Made by a program: the position numbers and the translations under genes | Part shown: positions 31,929-43,110 of the stretch, piece after piece | How positions within the stretch are numbered: the stretch's first letter is position 1 | Layout of the letters: each line of letters begins with the position of its first letter | Assembly (NCBI GenBank): GCA_013350335.1 | Contig: CM023537.1 | Span: forward strand, 47,552,111-47,616,110 | Direction of reading: 5' to 3' | Source of the DNA: Chimonanthus salicifolius | Taxonomy: Eukaryota > Streptophyta > Magnoliopsida > Laurales > Calycanthaceae | DNA length: 64,000 nucleotides | Notes under the pieces: model-generated | What the model was told of the DNA's origin: nothing | Database searches by the model: none | What the model saw: only the letters and a program-made list of their open reading frames with translations

Positions 31929-34199
31929 TTACATGAAATCGTCATTATCTCTAAGATCACCAGACCACTGCATAACATTTAAAAAAATCACATTAGAACA
32001 TATGGAAAAGTTATATGTCAATTGGTAAATACATATAAGCTCTTTAAGTAATGAACTTATTTCGGTCATTTCTGTAGAGTTATATGTTGAATCGTCACCA
32101 ACATTGTAAGATCCACTATCCTGTGGAAAACTCGCTGTTTGTGATTCATTGAAATCACCTACATTATAATCAGCATTTAAATCTACACTCGTAGATGCCT
32201 GTGAAGAAGGTGGCCTATTCGGACAAGTTCTCCTCATATGACCAGTAATTTTGCATAACCCACAGCTTCTTCCATTTAGTTGATTCTCTACAATCTCAAA
32301 TGCAGAAGGATCTCGACGTGTATATGTTTGGCCCTGTGATAAATTCATTGAACCTGGATAACGTCCTCTAGAATATTGCATAATAGGTGACTGACTGGTT
32401 TATCATGGATGACAAAATTTTGAAGATGATTTAAGAGCATATCTTGATCATACGAAAACAAATGTCTATATTTGTTCTTAATACCTTCAAAGTGTACATC
32501 TAATACATCCCCAGGGCTCCTCCTTTCAATCCTTAAGTCGGTCAATGAGATTAAGTCGATTCTCCATTGTGGGTGTATGTCATCCAAATATAATTTGTCC
32601 ATCCATTGCATTTTGTGCGCACACGGTAGGCCCATTGAAGCTGTAAACTCTTCCGTACAAATGGGTGAAAATGATCTATTCATACGCATATCATATTGGT
32701 TGTAAACCTCATTTATTACGAAATGAGAAACTTTGCCCTTCAATTCATCAAAGAAAGGAATAGACACATCACATGCAAACCGAATCTTCTCATCCTCAAG
32801 TTGAATCTTGAACTCTTCAAATTGATTTTCAATGACATGGGCTATCTTTCTTCGAACAACATCTAGATCACTTATAAATGTAGATATATAACTTTTCAGA
32901 ATAGCATGTGCACCCTCAACCCTTGAAATAGCTCAATTCTTAAAATGTAAACTCCATCCGATCCATGCCTTGATGAATTGTTTTCTATGTGGGATCCATG
33001 TCCTTGTTAAGTAGTTCAGTGCCTGCGAATCATCTCTAAAATTTTGTTTGAATGCCTCAAACGTTGTATTGCTTCTTCAATTGGGGACTCAATCAGGCCA
33101 TTTCATTCGGTAAAAATGCATTCCAGTCTTCGATTTTCTTAAACAAAGGTTTACAACGAGCGACAATATTCTTTTTGATACGCCAAGAACACAAAATATG
33201 TACAGCATTAGAGAACTCCAAATCAATGGCGTTCTTTAATGTCAATTCCCTATCAATTAAAAGAACTTGTCGATCATGCTGCACTCCAAAGACCTTTTTA
33301 AAGATCTGTAATGCCCATATATAATCTTCAAATTTCTCATTTCTTAGAAATGCAAAGCATGAGCAGAAATTCTTATTGAAAGTTGTCACACCAACTATAT
33401 GAAGCAATGGCATATGATATCTGTTGGTTTTGTACATGCAATCCATCAGAAACACATTATGGTATCTGTCGGTAAGAAAAATTGACTTCGGATGTGTGAA
33501 AAAGAGATGGGATAGATGACCATCACTGTCATAGTCAAGAAAGTATTGATAACCACCTTGTTGAAGATCTTTTATCAAATCTTCAATTGTAATTCGACCC
33601 CTTAGTTGCTCTTTCCGAAGCGCAGAAGAAAAGTTGTACAAATCAGCCGCTAATATTCCAATATCTAGATTTTGATTTCTAAGAGTCGTCAAAATTTGCC
33701 GTGGTGGTATATTGCTACTCCTCATTTGAATGATCATTCTGTTCTCAGAATCTGAAAAACATCTTGTACTTGGATGACCTAATAATACATCTGATATATC
33801 ATGATTGTATTCCAAATTCTTTATGGTCAACTTCCATGACCCATCAACAATTTGTTTTCCTTTAACTTCAAAAGGACAATTACATTGGCGAGAGTATGCT
33901 TTCCTCTTTCTGTCATCGTCATCCAAGCTAACCGTGCTGCGGTATTTACCTCCTCTATCGGAGCGAATGACTAATTTATTTTCCTTTTTACATGACCTCT
34001 TTATCGTACATACAAATCCTTGTTCAAGAGCTATATTCTTAACATAATTTATAAGGTCTTCACGACTTTCAAAACATCCCTCAACAAACTCCATGCCACT
34101 TGAGGATTTAAACCTACCTCTAAAACACTAATAATAATGATTTCTAAAAAAAAACTGAGATAAGACTTACCTTCGATTCGAGATACGAGATCCAGACAT
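31929..34199 (-). pseudogene. MULE transposase (FAR1/MuDR-like)
   Basis: Reading leftward: a first exon at 34171-34199 (MSGSRISNR), a GT-AG intron at 34120-34170 that keeps frame, then 333 codons ending at 33093. The N-terminal FAR1-like zinc domain is C(N)C(N)H-type (CTIKRSCKKE, CNCPFEVKG, LEYNHD). The transposase core has catalytic Asp residues in FLMDCMYKTNRY and VLLIDRELTLKNAI. After a frame change near 33060 and a stop near 32937 come AISRVEGAHAILKSY, a SWIM-like motif (MGLPCAHK) and, after another frame change near 32360, a C-terminal zinc knuckle (CGLCKITGHMRRTC). This enzyme cuts and joins the element ends. The lesions disable this copy. Confidence 0.9.
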
Positions 34200-34659
34200 T
34201 AGCTTGAGAGAGATAACTTCGACCCGATGTAAGAGATTCAGAGAGTGAGTGTGTTGAAAATGGGGTTTGAAAATGGGATTGATTTTTTTTAAGGGTTTGG
34301 GATTTAAAAGGGGTTCAATGTTTTGGGATTAAAAAGGGGGGCTGAAAATGGAGTTTTAGGGTTAAGTCTTTCAAAAAGGTGGTTCAAAATTGTGTATTAG
34401 GGTTTGGGATTGAAATAGGGTTTAAGGGTTTGGGATTGAAAAGAGAGTTGAAAAGGGGGTTGAAAATGAGGTTGTAGGGAGAAGTCTTTGCAAAAGGGGT
34501 TTAAGGGTGAAAAGAGGGTGTTGAAAATGGAGTTTAAGTTTTAAGGGAGAAGGGATTGAGAAAGGGGTTCAAGGGAGAAGGGAGAGGGAGAGGGAAACGA
34601 CGGTTTAGGGTTTGAATGGAATGAAACGAGTGGAATTTCGTGGATCGATTTATATATAA

Positions 34660-35442
34660 GTTCCATTCATTCGAATGAATCATCTGATTCATTCGAATGA
34701 ATGCACGTTTTCAACTAATTCATTCGAATGAATCAGCCCATTCAGTCGAATGAATGCCTTGAAAATACGCATTCATTCGAATGAATAGGTTGATTCATTC
34801 GAATGAATGTATTAGAGACAGTCTGAGAATGACAGTCCAGTAATTCATTCGAATGAATCAGCCCATTCATTCGAATGAATGCACGTTTTCAAGGCATTCA
34901 TTCGAATGAATGCCTGGACTGTCATTCTGAGGCAGTCTCTGATACATTCATTCGAATGAATCAGCCCATTCATTCGAATGAATGCCTTCCAACGTGCATT
35001 CATTTGAATCAGCTGAACCAGAGGGACTGTCATTCTCAGTTCCTCTCTGATACATTCATTCGAATGAATCAGCTGATTCATTTTAATGAATGCACGTTTG
35101 AAGGTTGATTCATTCGAATGAATCGGGTGTATGCGAATGAATCGAATGAATGGACTGAATAGTATTCCGTGTTACTGTTCAGTCCAATCATTCGAATAAA
35201 TGCCCAGTTCATTCTGGTATTCATTCGAATGAATCCATCAGCGTATACGAATGATGTTCATTCAAATGAATGGGCTGAACAGAATTCTGTGTTACTGTTC
35301 AGCCCATTCATTCGAATGAATGCCAAAATGAACTGGGCATTCATTCGAATGATTGAAAACGCAAGGTAAAATCATAATTTCACCCGAAAATCCTATTTCG
35401 GGTGTGTAGAGGCAGGATTTCTGGGTATGTGTAAGTGCTCCC
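34660..35442 (-). repeat. Right terminal inverted repeat of the MULE
   Basis: It contains about fourteen perfect copies of ATTCATTCGAATGAAT plus degenerate ones, then the 85-base outer segment that pairs with the left end. The transposase start at 34199 lies about 460 bases inside it. Confidence 0.93.
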
Positions 35443-35451
35443 TTCCACAAA

Positions 35452-36562
35452 TGGTAACATTCTCATTATTTAAAAAGTCAAGCATTACAAGGTATCGTAA
35501 TTGCCCAGTGCACTAGCGCTTATGGGAATGATTATAGAAGAATTTAACAGCAAGAGAAATTACGTCTTAGAGAAGCACACACTTTGTGCATTTTAATTTA
35601 AAAGAGTGATTGTTAGTGATTCTACCTCCCCTAAACAAATTTCTTCCATTTTTATTTTGATATAATAGCATACAAAAATTGTGGGTTAAATCCTTCTAAT
35701 TCATCAAATTTAAACATAAATTCATTGTCCTATTTTTAATCAATTTTGCATAAATTTCAATTATCAAGTTTGACGAAATCCTCCAATTTACAAAATCCAA
35801 TCTTAAAATCTCTTTTCTTAGTCTTTAATCTTTTTTAACGTAAATCTCTCTATTTTTAATACTAATTATAGTAGTCAAAAGCACGCTTTAATTCCATTGA
35901 AGCTCCAAACACACTTTGTGTGGATTTTTGCTTTTTGCATAGGCCTTCACCTGGTTCTCCTAGTACTTTATTTTCTTTATAAGAAGCCTATTTTTTAAAA
36001 TTTCTTAATAGCTAGTAAATATTACAACTAAAATAAAGTAGCTGTTATTTATACTTGATAAAGAATTCTATTTTTTTGACAAATAATTTTAAATATATAT
36101 AAAATATGTTTACATAATGTTCTTAGAAGATTAGCTGCTAAAATAGTTTTGCTTTTCATGTTCTTAGTGCTTTACGCTTTGACTATTACGATACTAATAT
36201 CATATCAATAGGTGAAATCTTTCAAATTCAATGTCAATTGTCAAATCTAAATAAAAAAAATTATTTTCTATCATCTAATTTTTGGATGAAATTTTTCTAT
36301 ACCTTTTATTATCAATATGCAAGGAAATCATAACTGTGTAATGAATAAATAGTCTGGATTTATTCAACAGTTAGCTTAGACGGTCTCATTTATAAGCAAA
36401 CCCATAAAATCTTCACCAAGAGTAAACTTCTCTACTGAGGATCCAGAACATGGATCCATTTCTCTTTATAGGATCTTCACCAAGAGTCACCATTTGTTTT
36501 TCTTTGAGATTCTTCTACAGGATCATAGACAAGATTGATTCAAGAGGGACACAAGTGTTCAC
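35452..36562. other. Unassigned spacer
   Basis: AT-rich DNA between two MULEs, with short duplicated words near 36410-36490 (ATCTTCACCAAGAGT twice). I see no gene. Confidence 0.45.
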
Positions 36563-36571
36563 TGTTGTTTA

Positions 36572-37946
36572 GGGTAACGATATCCACACCCCCATTTTGA
36601 TTTTATATACACCCCCGTCTAAATTTACAAATGAAATTTTCATTCCCATTTTACCCATGCTTTAAACTTCATGCTTCCCACTTTCCCTAAGACTTGTTTT
36701 TTCGTGCTCCTCCAACTCCTGCATCTTCAACTCGTTGCTGCTCTGTTCATAGCCTGAAGATCCAAGACCGTCCAGCGTCCCTGCCTTGTGGCTGCCGCTC
36801 CTGCAACTCAGGATCGTGATGTCGTCCGTCTGAAAGATCTACCCAGATGGAATCCGTTCAGTCTCACTGGAGAAGACACCTCAACCAATGCTTCCAACTG
36901 CCTGTTGTTAGCGTCCCATTACAAATCCATTCGCCAAAACCTTGCAGCCAGTCCATTGAACAGCAAGGCCAGCCAAATTCCAACACTCTTCAGATCTTCG
37001 GCCGTCTCAGTGTCGCCACCAAGGCTGCCCCTACAGCCTCACCTCTGCTGGTTGTGCTCACTCACTCACTGTCGTGCAGTGTTTCCAACCTTGCCAGCAA
37101 CGTTCTCTACCGTGCTGCTTCGGAGCTGCCCGTCTCCATCATTGCTACTCAGATCAGCTGTGCACCTCCACTGTGAACAACCCAACCTCTGTTTGAGAAA
37201 ACAGAGTGCTTCCCAGGATCACCATCACCTCCTCCCTGCAACTCTGCATCACCACAGCCTTCAGTCTCACCTTCATCTCCCGTAAGATCAACCCATCTCC
37301 TTTCCAAGATAATTAATTTAAACATTCAAATGGAATAAAAGACAATCCTTAAACATTTCAAACTAGAATGTTCACAAAACCAAATTAAGCATGAAATGAA
37401 ATACCATCAGATTACTTTATTGAATTTAAGAAAGAAAAATAAAGCAGTTTTAAACAGATTAAAATTAAGTTCTCACAATAGAAAAGAAAATTTTGAAACT
37501 TCCTGAAAAGGATCCCACACCTCTCTCTCTTGACTGGTCGTCTGGCTGCCCAGCACCATCCGTGAATGCCTGCGTGTCACTCGCCATAGCTGGCTTTAGC
37601 AGAAGGGATGAAGAGACACCCGACTCTAAGCTTAAACATAGGAGCCGACCCTCCTTTCCTGATCGCTGTTGCATGGTTGCTCAGGTTGCTGACCTCGTCC
37701 CTCTCAGTGGTCTGCCACTAGATCTGCACTCCTTCAGTTCTCTGTTTCTGCTCAAATCCAATCGAAACCTGCAAAAGGAAGTAAAGGAAAGTAAGGAAAA
37801 AAGAAGAAGAAAGAAGTTAATGGAGAGGTTCTCTGACAGAGAACACGGAAGTGGGAAATTTAAGGCATGGGTAAAATGGGAAGTTCATTTGTAAATTTAG
37901 AAGGGGGTGTATATAAAAACAAAAAGGGGTGTGGATATGGTTACCC
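36572..37946. mobile_element. Non-autonomous MULE with GC-richer cargo
   Basis: 1375 bp. The ends GGGTAACGATATCCACACCC and, inverted, GGGTAACCATATCCACACCC start terminal inverted repeats of about 100 bases (shared CTAAATTTACAAATGAA and CCCATTTTACCCATGC). Flanks TGTTGTTTA (36563-36571) and TATTGTTTA (37947-37955) match at eight of nine bases, a Mutator-size duplication. The interior is GC-richer than its surroundings. It has overlapping frames in several phases (for example 36788-37285) but no domain I recognise. It may hold captured exons (a Pack-MULE); I could not identify a source gene. Confidence 0.88.
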
Positions 37947-37955
37947 TATTGTTTA

Positions 37956-40058
37956 TTATCAAGTTATCTCATGATTTGACATAGCATTAAGTAAAAAAGG
38001 AACTCTCTCTTCAATTTTCACCTTAACTACCCCTAATCCTCTTTTAGAAGTGTAAAACTTTTCAGTGCAATTAAACAATTAGATCAACTAACAATAGATT
38101 TAAATAATGTAAAGATACGAATGTTCAAAAATTTGAAATTTCAACTTGAGTTTAAACACATCGAGTCAAGAAACTTATTTGAGTTTGTAAAAAAATTCAA
38201 AAATACTCACCAACTCACTTGACTCAATCTTGTTGAGACCGACTCACCCAAGTTAGTTTTGAATTTTTAAACAATGATAGATAATACATAAGAGATGTGT
38301 GTGAGAAAGAATACGATTTTGGGCTCTTGTGGGATGGGATTGCGGTGGTAGATGCAAAGGTGACAGACCAGCCACCACTGAAAAAGATTGTGACATCAGC
38401 CATTGTTTGAGGTCATTTTCCTGGAGCATATCTTTGTGCTCTTCCTAGAAGACCTGTGGAGGCATTTTCCCTCCTCTTGAAAAACAGTCTAGAATCATCT
38501 CTTGTACATTCTGATTTGTAAAAATGTTAGTGCATCACATATGGAATTTAATATTGTAAATAATGGTAGTTCCAATGAAATAGTTCGTAAAAATGTTAGT
38601 GCGTCACATATGGAATTTAATATTGTATATAATGGTAGTTCCAATGAAATAAGAAAAGAAAAATCTAATTTTCATGTGTTCATGCATGAATTATGTGATC
38701 TCTAATAAAAGTGTGCCAAATCGAATTGTTTTTGCAATGTCTGAAAAGACAAAAGCTCTCCTTGATAGTGTTTTGGACCCTACACTCTTCATTAGAGTTC
38801 TCACAAATGTTTGTGTACTGGATGATTGCACTCAGACAATACATTCAATCCAAACCACAAAAGTAAAAGAAGAAAATAAAGTATAGAAAACACACAAATT
38901 TAATGTGTATATTATTTTGTTTACTAGAAAAATAAAAGGAGATATATAAGGCTTAAACTCACCTTACAAATGCAAAGATGTGAAGCGGTAAAAGAGTCCA
39001 ATCACCTAATTTGAAAAACTAATAACTCTATATGACACTTATGCACCCTTCTCTTAATGGCTAGCATTAAAGAGTGTGTTCTACCTCAAGAATGTTACCA
39101 TGTCTTGGTCCTCTAACATGATATTAGAGCAAGTTCCACACGCAGCCGCATGGCGAACAGTTGTATGTGAGGGTAGGTTCTACCTCCAAAATGTCTTGGT
39201 TTTCTAACAAAAGCAACCATGCCCAACTCCTATGAATTAAAGTTAGTGGAAAAGATAGACTTGTTTCTCCATTAGCATGAAAACACTCCAAAGTTGCTCC
39301 CCAAACATCAGCATCTATCAGATAACCTGAGGGAAATTCATTGTCCTGCATCAAATTAACTTCTCTCTATATATGCTTAGTTAGTATATCTATCATATGC
39401 ATGCTAGTTTGAATTTTTTGTAATGATATCCAACCATTTTCAATTAATTCATATACATAGTCCACTATCGAAATGTTGGTGCTTATCGAAACCACCTTTT
39501 AATTTATCAAAAATCATTCAACAATCTTTAGAGTAAAATAGCCTCTTTACATGCTTCTGCTTTCCAACTCCATCATAGACAATGGCACCTTTAGTTTTAA
39601 CTTAGACACCAAGCTTATAGCACCACATGCTATAGAGAAAAATATAAATAGTGGTAGAGTTCCTTTTATCACGATCCGCCGAGAAAAGGTAATCTAAGGG
39701 AGACAAGAAAGTAAGAAACGTGGTGTTGTGTTTCCCTCACTACACGAAAGTGGACAAATAAAAATTTAGGATCTTTTGACTGAAAACATGTAGAATAACA
39801 AACGTAAAATTAGTGTGTCTTCCTTAATCAAAGAGAGAACTTATCATTTATATTTATAGAGAAACAGTCATACAAATATGGAAGATAAAATAAAAGAGGA
39901 AAACCTTAAAGTTGGTAAGTACAATATTGGTAACCACTAATATAGGAAAATACTAAATTGAAAAATACAATACTACTAACTAATATATTAAAGAAACTAC
40001 TAAATATATCTCAACATTTCCCCCGGGAGTTTTTCAAATCAATCACCTACAGTTTGAA
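37956..40058. other. Unassigned spacer with one tandem repeat
   Basis: Mostly AT-rich DNA. Apart from the duplication at 38518-38651 I see nothing I can name. A 76-codon minus-strand frame (39124-39354) shows no known motif. Confidence 0.4.
38518..38651 (+). repeat. 69-bp tandem duplication
   Basis: Two copies starting GTAAAAATGTTAGTG at 38518 and 38587, differing at a few sites. The unit is a multiple of three, and an open frame runs through both (KNVSASHMEFNIV repeated), so it could be coding debris. Confidence 0.8.
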
Positions 40059-40435
40059 AGGATACCTTATTGTTCTGTGAAGCATCTAGTGAAGAGTTAT
40101 TTGGGGTAAGAGTGATCCTAAGGTGTTTTGAGCTAGTGTCTGGACTTAGAATAAATATAGGGAAGAACATCATTATATGCTTGGGTGTAGCGTTAGAGGA
40201 AGTCAAAACACTAGCAAGGGAGATGGGGTTCCAAAGAGAATATCGATGAAATTGAACGCCTCGAGTAAGGCTTATCTCTCAGTAGGAGGTAAGTTGATCA
40301 AATCATGTTTCGTGAGAACCTTTCCACCAACTACCTCAGTCTGTATGAAATAGTCTGCATGAAATACCCAAGGGTGTGGCAAAAAGGATGGAAAATTTCA
40401 AAGCGACTTCCTTTATTATCATCAAAATTTGTTAA
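40059..40435 (+). pseudogene. L1-like LINE reverse transcriptase fragment
   Basis: The translation has the C-terminal RT features of plant L1 elements: FCEASSEELFGVRVILRCF, ELVSGLRINIGKN, then VKTLAREMGF and, after a deletion and a frame change, AYLSVGGKLIKS (the usual YLSLGGRVTLIKS motif). The catalytic box is upstream and missing. Only about 120 codons survive. Confidence 0.75.
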
Positions 40436-40719
40436 AAGTAAAGAATCTTGTTTTTTCATCTTTTTCTTAAAAGTAAGAGGAAGACTAGTAGTTTTTATTA
40501 CGAGAGATACTCTTCTACCTGTCCTCCATTTAAACAAGAGATAAATGAACAAATTATAAGTTTTATAAATTTTATTGGAAACTATTTGTATTCTATTAAA
40601 TTTCTTTTTAATCCAACATGTTTAATACAATCATATGAACTTAGACCATGTGAGCTACCCTGCATCAACTTGCATTTAAAGAAAGTTGAAGAGAGCGGCA
40701 AGTGGAGAGAGATCATACC

Positions 40720-40880
40720 GAAATCGTCACCTACTAGGGGAGAACGAAGAATGGTATTGCCATCGCAATGAGCTGCATTAACTAGTTCAGGACAAGCATA
40801 GGCCATGCCTTCGCATAAATCTCCAATGAAAATACTGTCTGCAGCAAGGTAGAGCGCATTGTTACCTTTCTCGCCCTTTA
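40720..40880 (-). pseudogene. Possible ankyrin-repeat fragment
   Basis: On the minus strand it reads KGEKGNNALYLAADS and HCDGNTILR, close to the GNTALHLAA core of ankyrin repeats, ending at a GTATGA donor-like site near 40715. The call rests on one motif and a half, so it could be chance. No other exon was recognised nearby. Confidence 0.3.
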
Positions 40881-40890
40881 TCTTTAAAAT

Positions 40891-40950
40891 GTTTTCTTTA
40901 TCTTTAACTTTTCCATATATTTTAATGAAAAAGTTAAAGATAAAAAAAAC
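40891..40950. repeat. Short inverted repeat (hairpin)
   Basis: The left arm GTTTTCTTTATCTTTAACTT pairs with AAGTTAAAGATAAAAAAAAC on the right with one mismatch, around a loop of about 17 bases. Confidence 0.75.
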
Positions 40951-41049
40951 ATGTTAAAGTAATGATCGTAACCATCTACGGCAGTATTCCACCTTCCATG
41001 ATCAATACCTTAAATCTCACCACCCTCCCACCCCATTCTTTCAGTTAGA

Positions 41050-41830
41050 TCTGGAAAACAATAGAATTGGAGTCAAGGAGGCAGCGGACAGAGGGTGTAC
41101 AGAGTGCGGAAGCTGTGCAGGCGTGCCAGTTTATTTGGGGTTTCTCGGTTCAGAACCAAGCAGATACGAACGGAGAGTGGGACCGCATAGCAGCAAGAGC
41201 AAGGGCGCACATTTCTCACGTCCTAGACCCAACGCTGCTGCAGAGCCAGAGCACTTACTGTGCGCAGATCAGAGTGCACGAGCGGCAGAAAGGGTTTTTC
41301 AGAGGAATTGCAGAGGAGGCAGCGCAAAAGGGGGTTTCTTCTCTCAGGAAAACATCAGAAAGATCGTCGGCAAGAATCACACAGGAGATCTGAGGGCTGT
41401 TCCGCCGTCGAGCAGCATCATCCAAGGGGGTTTGGAAGAAATCGCTGGTTAAAAAATCCCAGAGGCAAAGAAGGGCAGCCAGGCAGGCAGCAGCGAGTAG
41501 GCGCCAGAGCGAGCGTCGGCTGCAGGTGGAGCGAGCGGCTGCACAGACACAGCCGGTGGAACAGCAGTCGGATCTATGCTGGGTTTTGTTGCAGATCTGA
41601 GCAGTGAGATCTTTGGTGCAGCAGCGGTAGCAGCGGCGGAGCAAGGGCGAAAGCAGCAGAGCATCCTGCGGTTGTGGGCCCCAAACTGCAGATCGGGCCA
41701 GAACCAGGGATTTAGGAGGGTTTCCTTAGTCCGAACCCTTCATTGCCGTCAAGAGGAGGGAGGGCCGATCATCAAACGGCTGATTGAAGCAGAGGAGATC
41801 TGCTCAGGCTAGGTTTAAGGGCTCTCCCGA
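41050..41830. other. GC-rich island without identified gene
   Basis: About 780 bases are clearly richer in G and C than anything within 3 kb, with a purine bias on the plus strand (GGCAGCAGCGAGTAGG-like words). Frames are open in several phases but short, and none has a domain I know. It resembles the leader of a retroelement or captured exon sequence. I found no terminal repeats. Confidence 0.4.
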
Positions 41831-42077
41831 GACACAAACAATAGCAGCAAAGGAGGAAAATTAAAAAGAAAGGTAGTCTATCTGAAAAGGAACGGCAGAT
41901 CTGGTGACTAACTACTGCTACGGGTGAAACTTGGGATGGGTTTTGGCCCGTTTTACACTGAGTTATACAAATTGTAAACTTGGGTCTGATCGTGTTACAG
42001 GAAAAAAAACCATTTGAAATTTGGTCCGGATTGAACTGAAGATTTTAAGTTTTAACTCGATCCGATCAGATCTGATT

Positions 42078-42120
42078 CAGCAAGACCCTATGTGGACTCA
42101 GTAAGACCCTATGTGGAAAA
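42078..42120 (+). repeat. 21-bp tandem duplication
   Basis: The word CAAGACCCTATGTGGA recurs as TAAGACCCTATGTGGA 21 bases later. Confidence 0.7.
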
Positions 42121-42248
42121 GCCCAACCTAAATTCCTAACTAACTATAAAAGCGATACCACTAATCAGTAACTCTAGCTTCCCTAACCCTTATTATATGT
42201 CCCGAGCAACCGTCCCTTCAGTCTTTTCCCCTTTGACCCTTCTCTCTC

Positions 42249-42345
42249 AGGACCAGCTTAACGCAAATGGGGCCTAAGGCAAAAATTTTAATTGGGACCT
42301 TCTTCGTATTTAAAATATTATTATAAGTAATATTTAGTTAAAATT

Positions 42346-42383
<38 letters not shown>

Positions 42384-43110
42384 AAAATATATTTTTTTTA
42401 TCAAATTCCAACAATTCACATACTATCAAATGATAATTACTAGAATATAAATTCTCCAAAATCTAAGACTAGCAAAAATGTGTTAATTCCAAAATTTAAA
42501 GAATTATAGTATTCTTCTAGAATTTTTATCAAACAAGCTTTTAATGTATCCTCATCACTTAAAAAAACAACAAAAGATTCATAAAACGAGAAAATAAAGA
42601 AAACAAGTAGAAGAGAAATACCTTCGAGCTGATTGAACTTGATGTTTCTTTAAATCATTCCAATAGATTCCAACCTTTTGGAGAAATACCCATAATTGGG
42701 GTGGTATAATGCAAAGTAAATGAAATCCCTCACCTATTATTATGAAATAAAGTGATCAAAATAGACACAATGAAATAATCAAAGATTTCTTTCAAGAAAA
42801 AAATAGATGATGACGAATAAAAATGACTCACAAAAACTAAAAAGTAGAAGCAGTTAAAAAATTTTGAAAATTCAAAAAATGAAGAGATTTTCAAGTCGCC
42901 ATAAATATCTGAACAAACAATATAGTCCAACAACCAAAAAGAAACAATCAAGAAGAAAAGTTTTAAAAATTAAAAAAAAAAAAAAGGAGAAGAATGACAC
43001 TAAAGAAATTTATAAAAAAATCTCAAAAAACTTACCAAGAATATCGCCAATAATGTGGGAGAAGGATGACATTGATAGACCTATTTCAGATAAACTCTAA
43101 CCACCCAACC
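42249..43110. other. Unassigned spacer with a possible transposon end
   Basis: CAGGACCAGCTTAACGCAAA followed by TGGGGCCTAAGGC resembles a dispersed plant repeat end of hAT type, but no partner end was found. A related-looking GGGGGCCTAA occurs at 49303-49312, beyond the inserted copia element. The rest is AT-rich. Confidence 0.25.
42353..42380. repeat. TA microsatellite
   Basis: Fourteen TA units without interruption. Confidence 0.98.

Larger units (their letters stand above)
27974..35442. mobile_element. Complete two-gene Mutator-like element (MULE)
   Basis: 7469 bp. Ends read GGAAGCACTTACACATACCC (left) and, inverted, GGGAGCACTTACACATACCC (right), flanked by a perfect 9-bp duplication. 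Long terminal inverted repeats (about 600-780 bp each) hold an outer unique part and a palindrome array. Inside are a plus-strand gene starting near the left repeat (28976) and a minus-strand transposase starting near the right repeat (34199). They converge at 30942 and 31929. Both carry frame lesions, so this copy is probably dead, but its ends look intact and could still be moved in trans. Confidence 0.95.

Noticed and set aside
31967..32034. Possible GT-AG intron near the 3' end of the MULE transposase
   Set aside because: Splicing there gives a stop after three codons, while reading through stays open to 31929.
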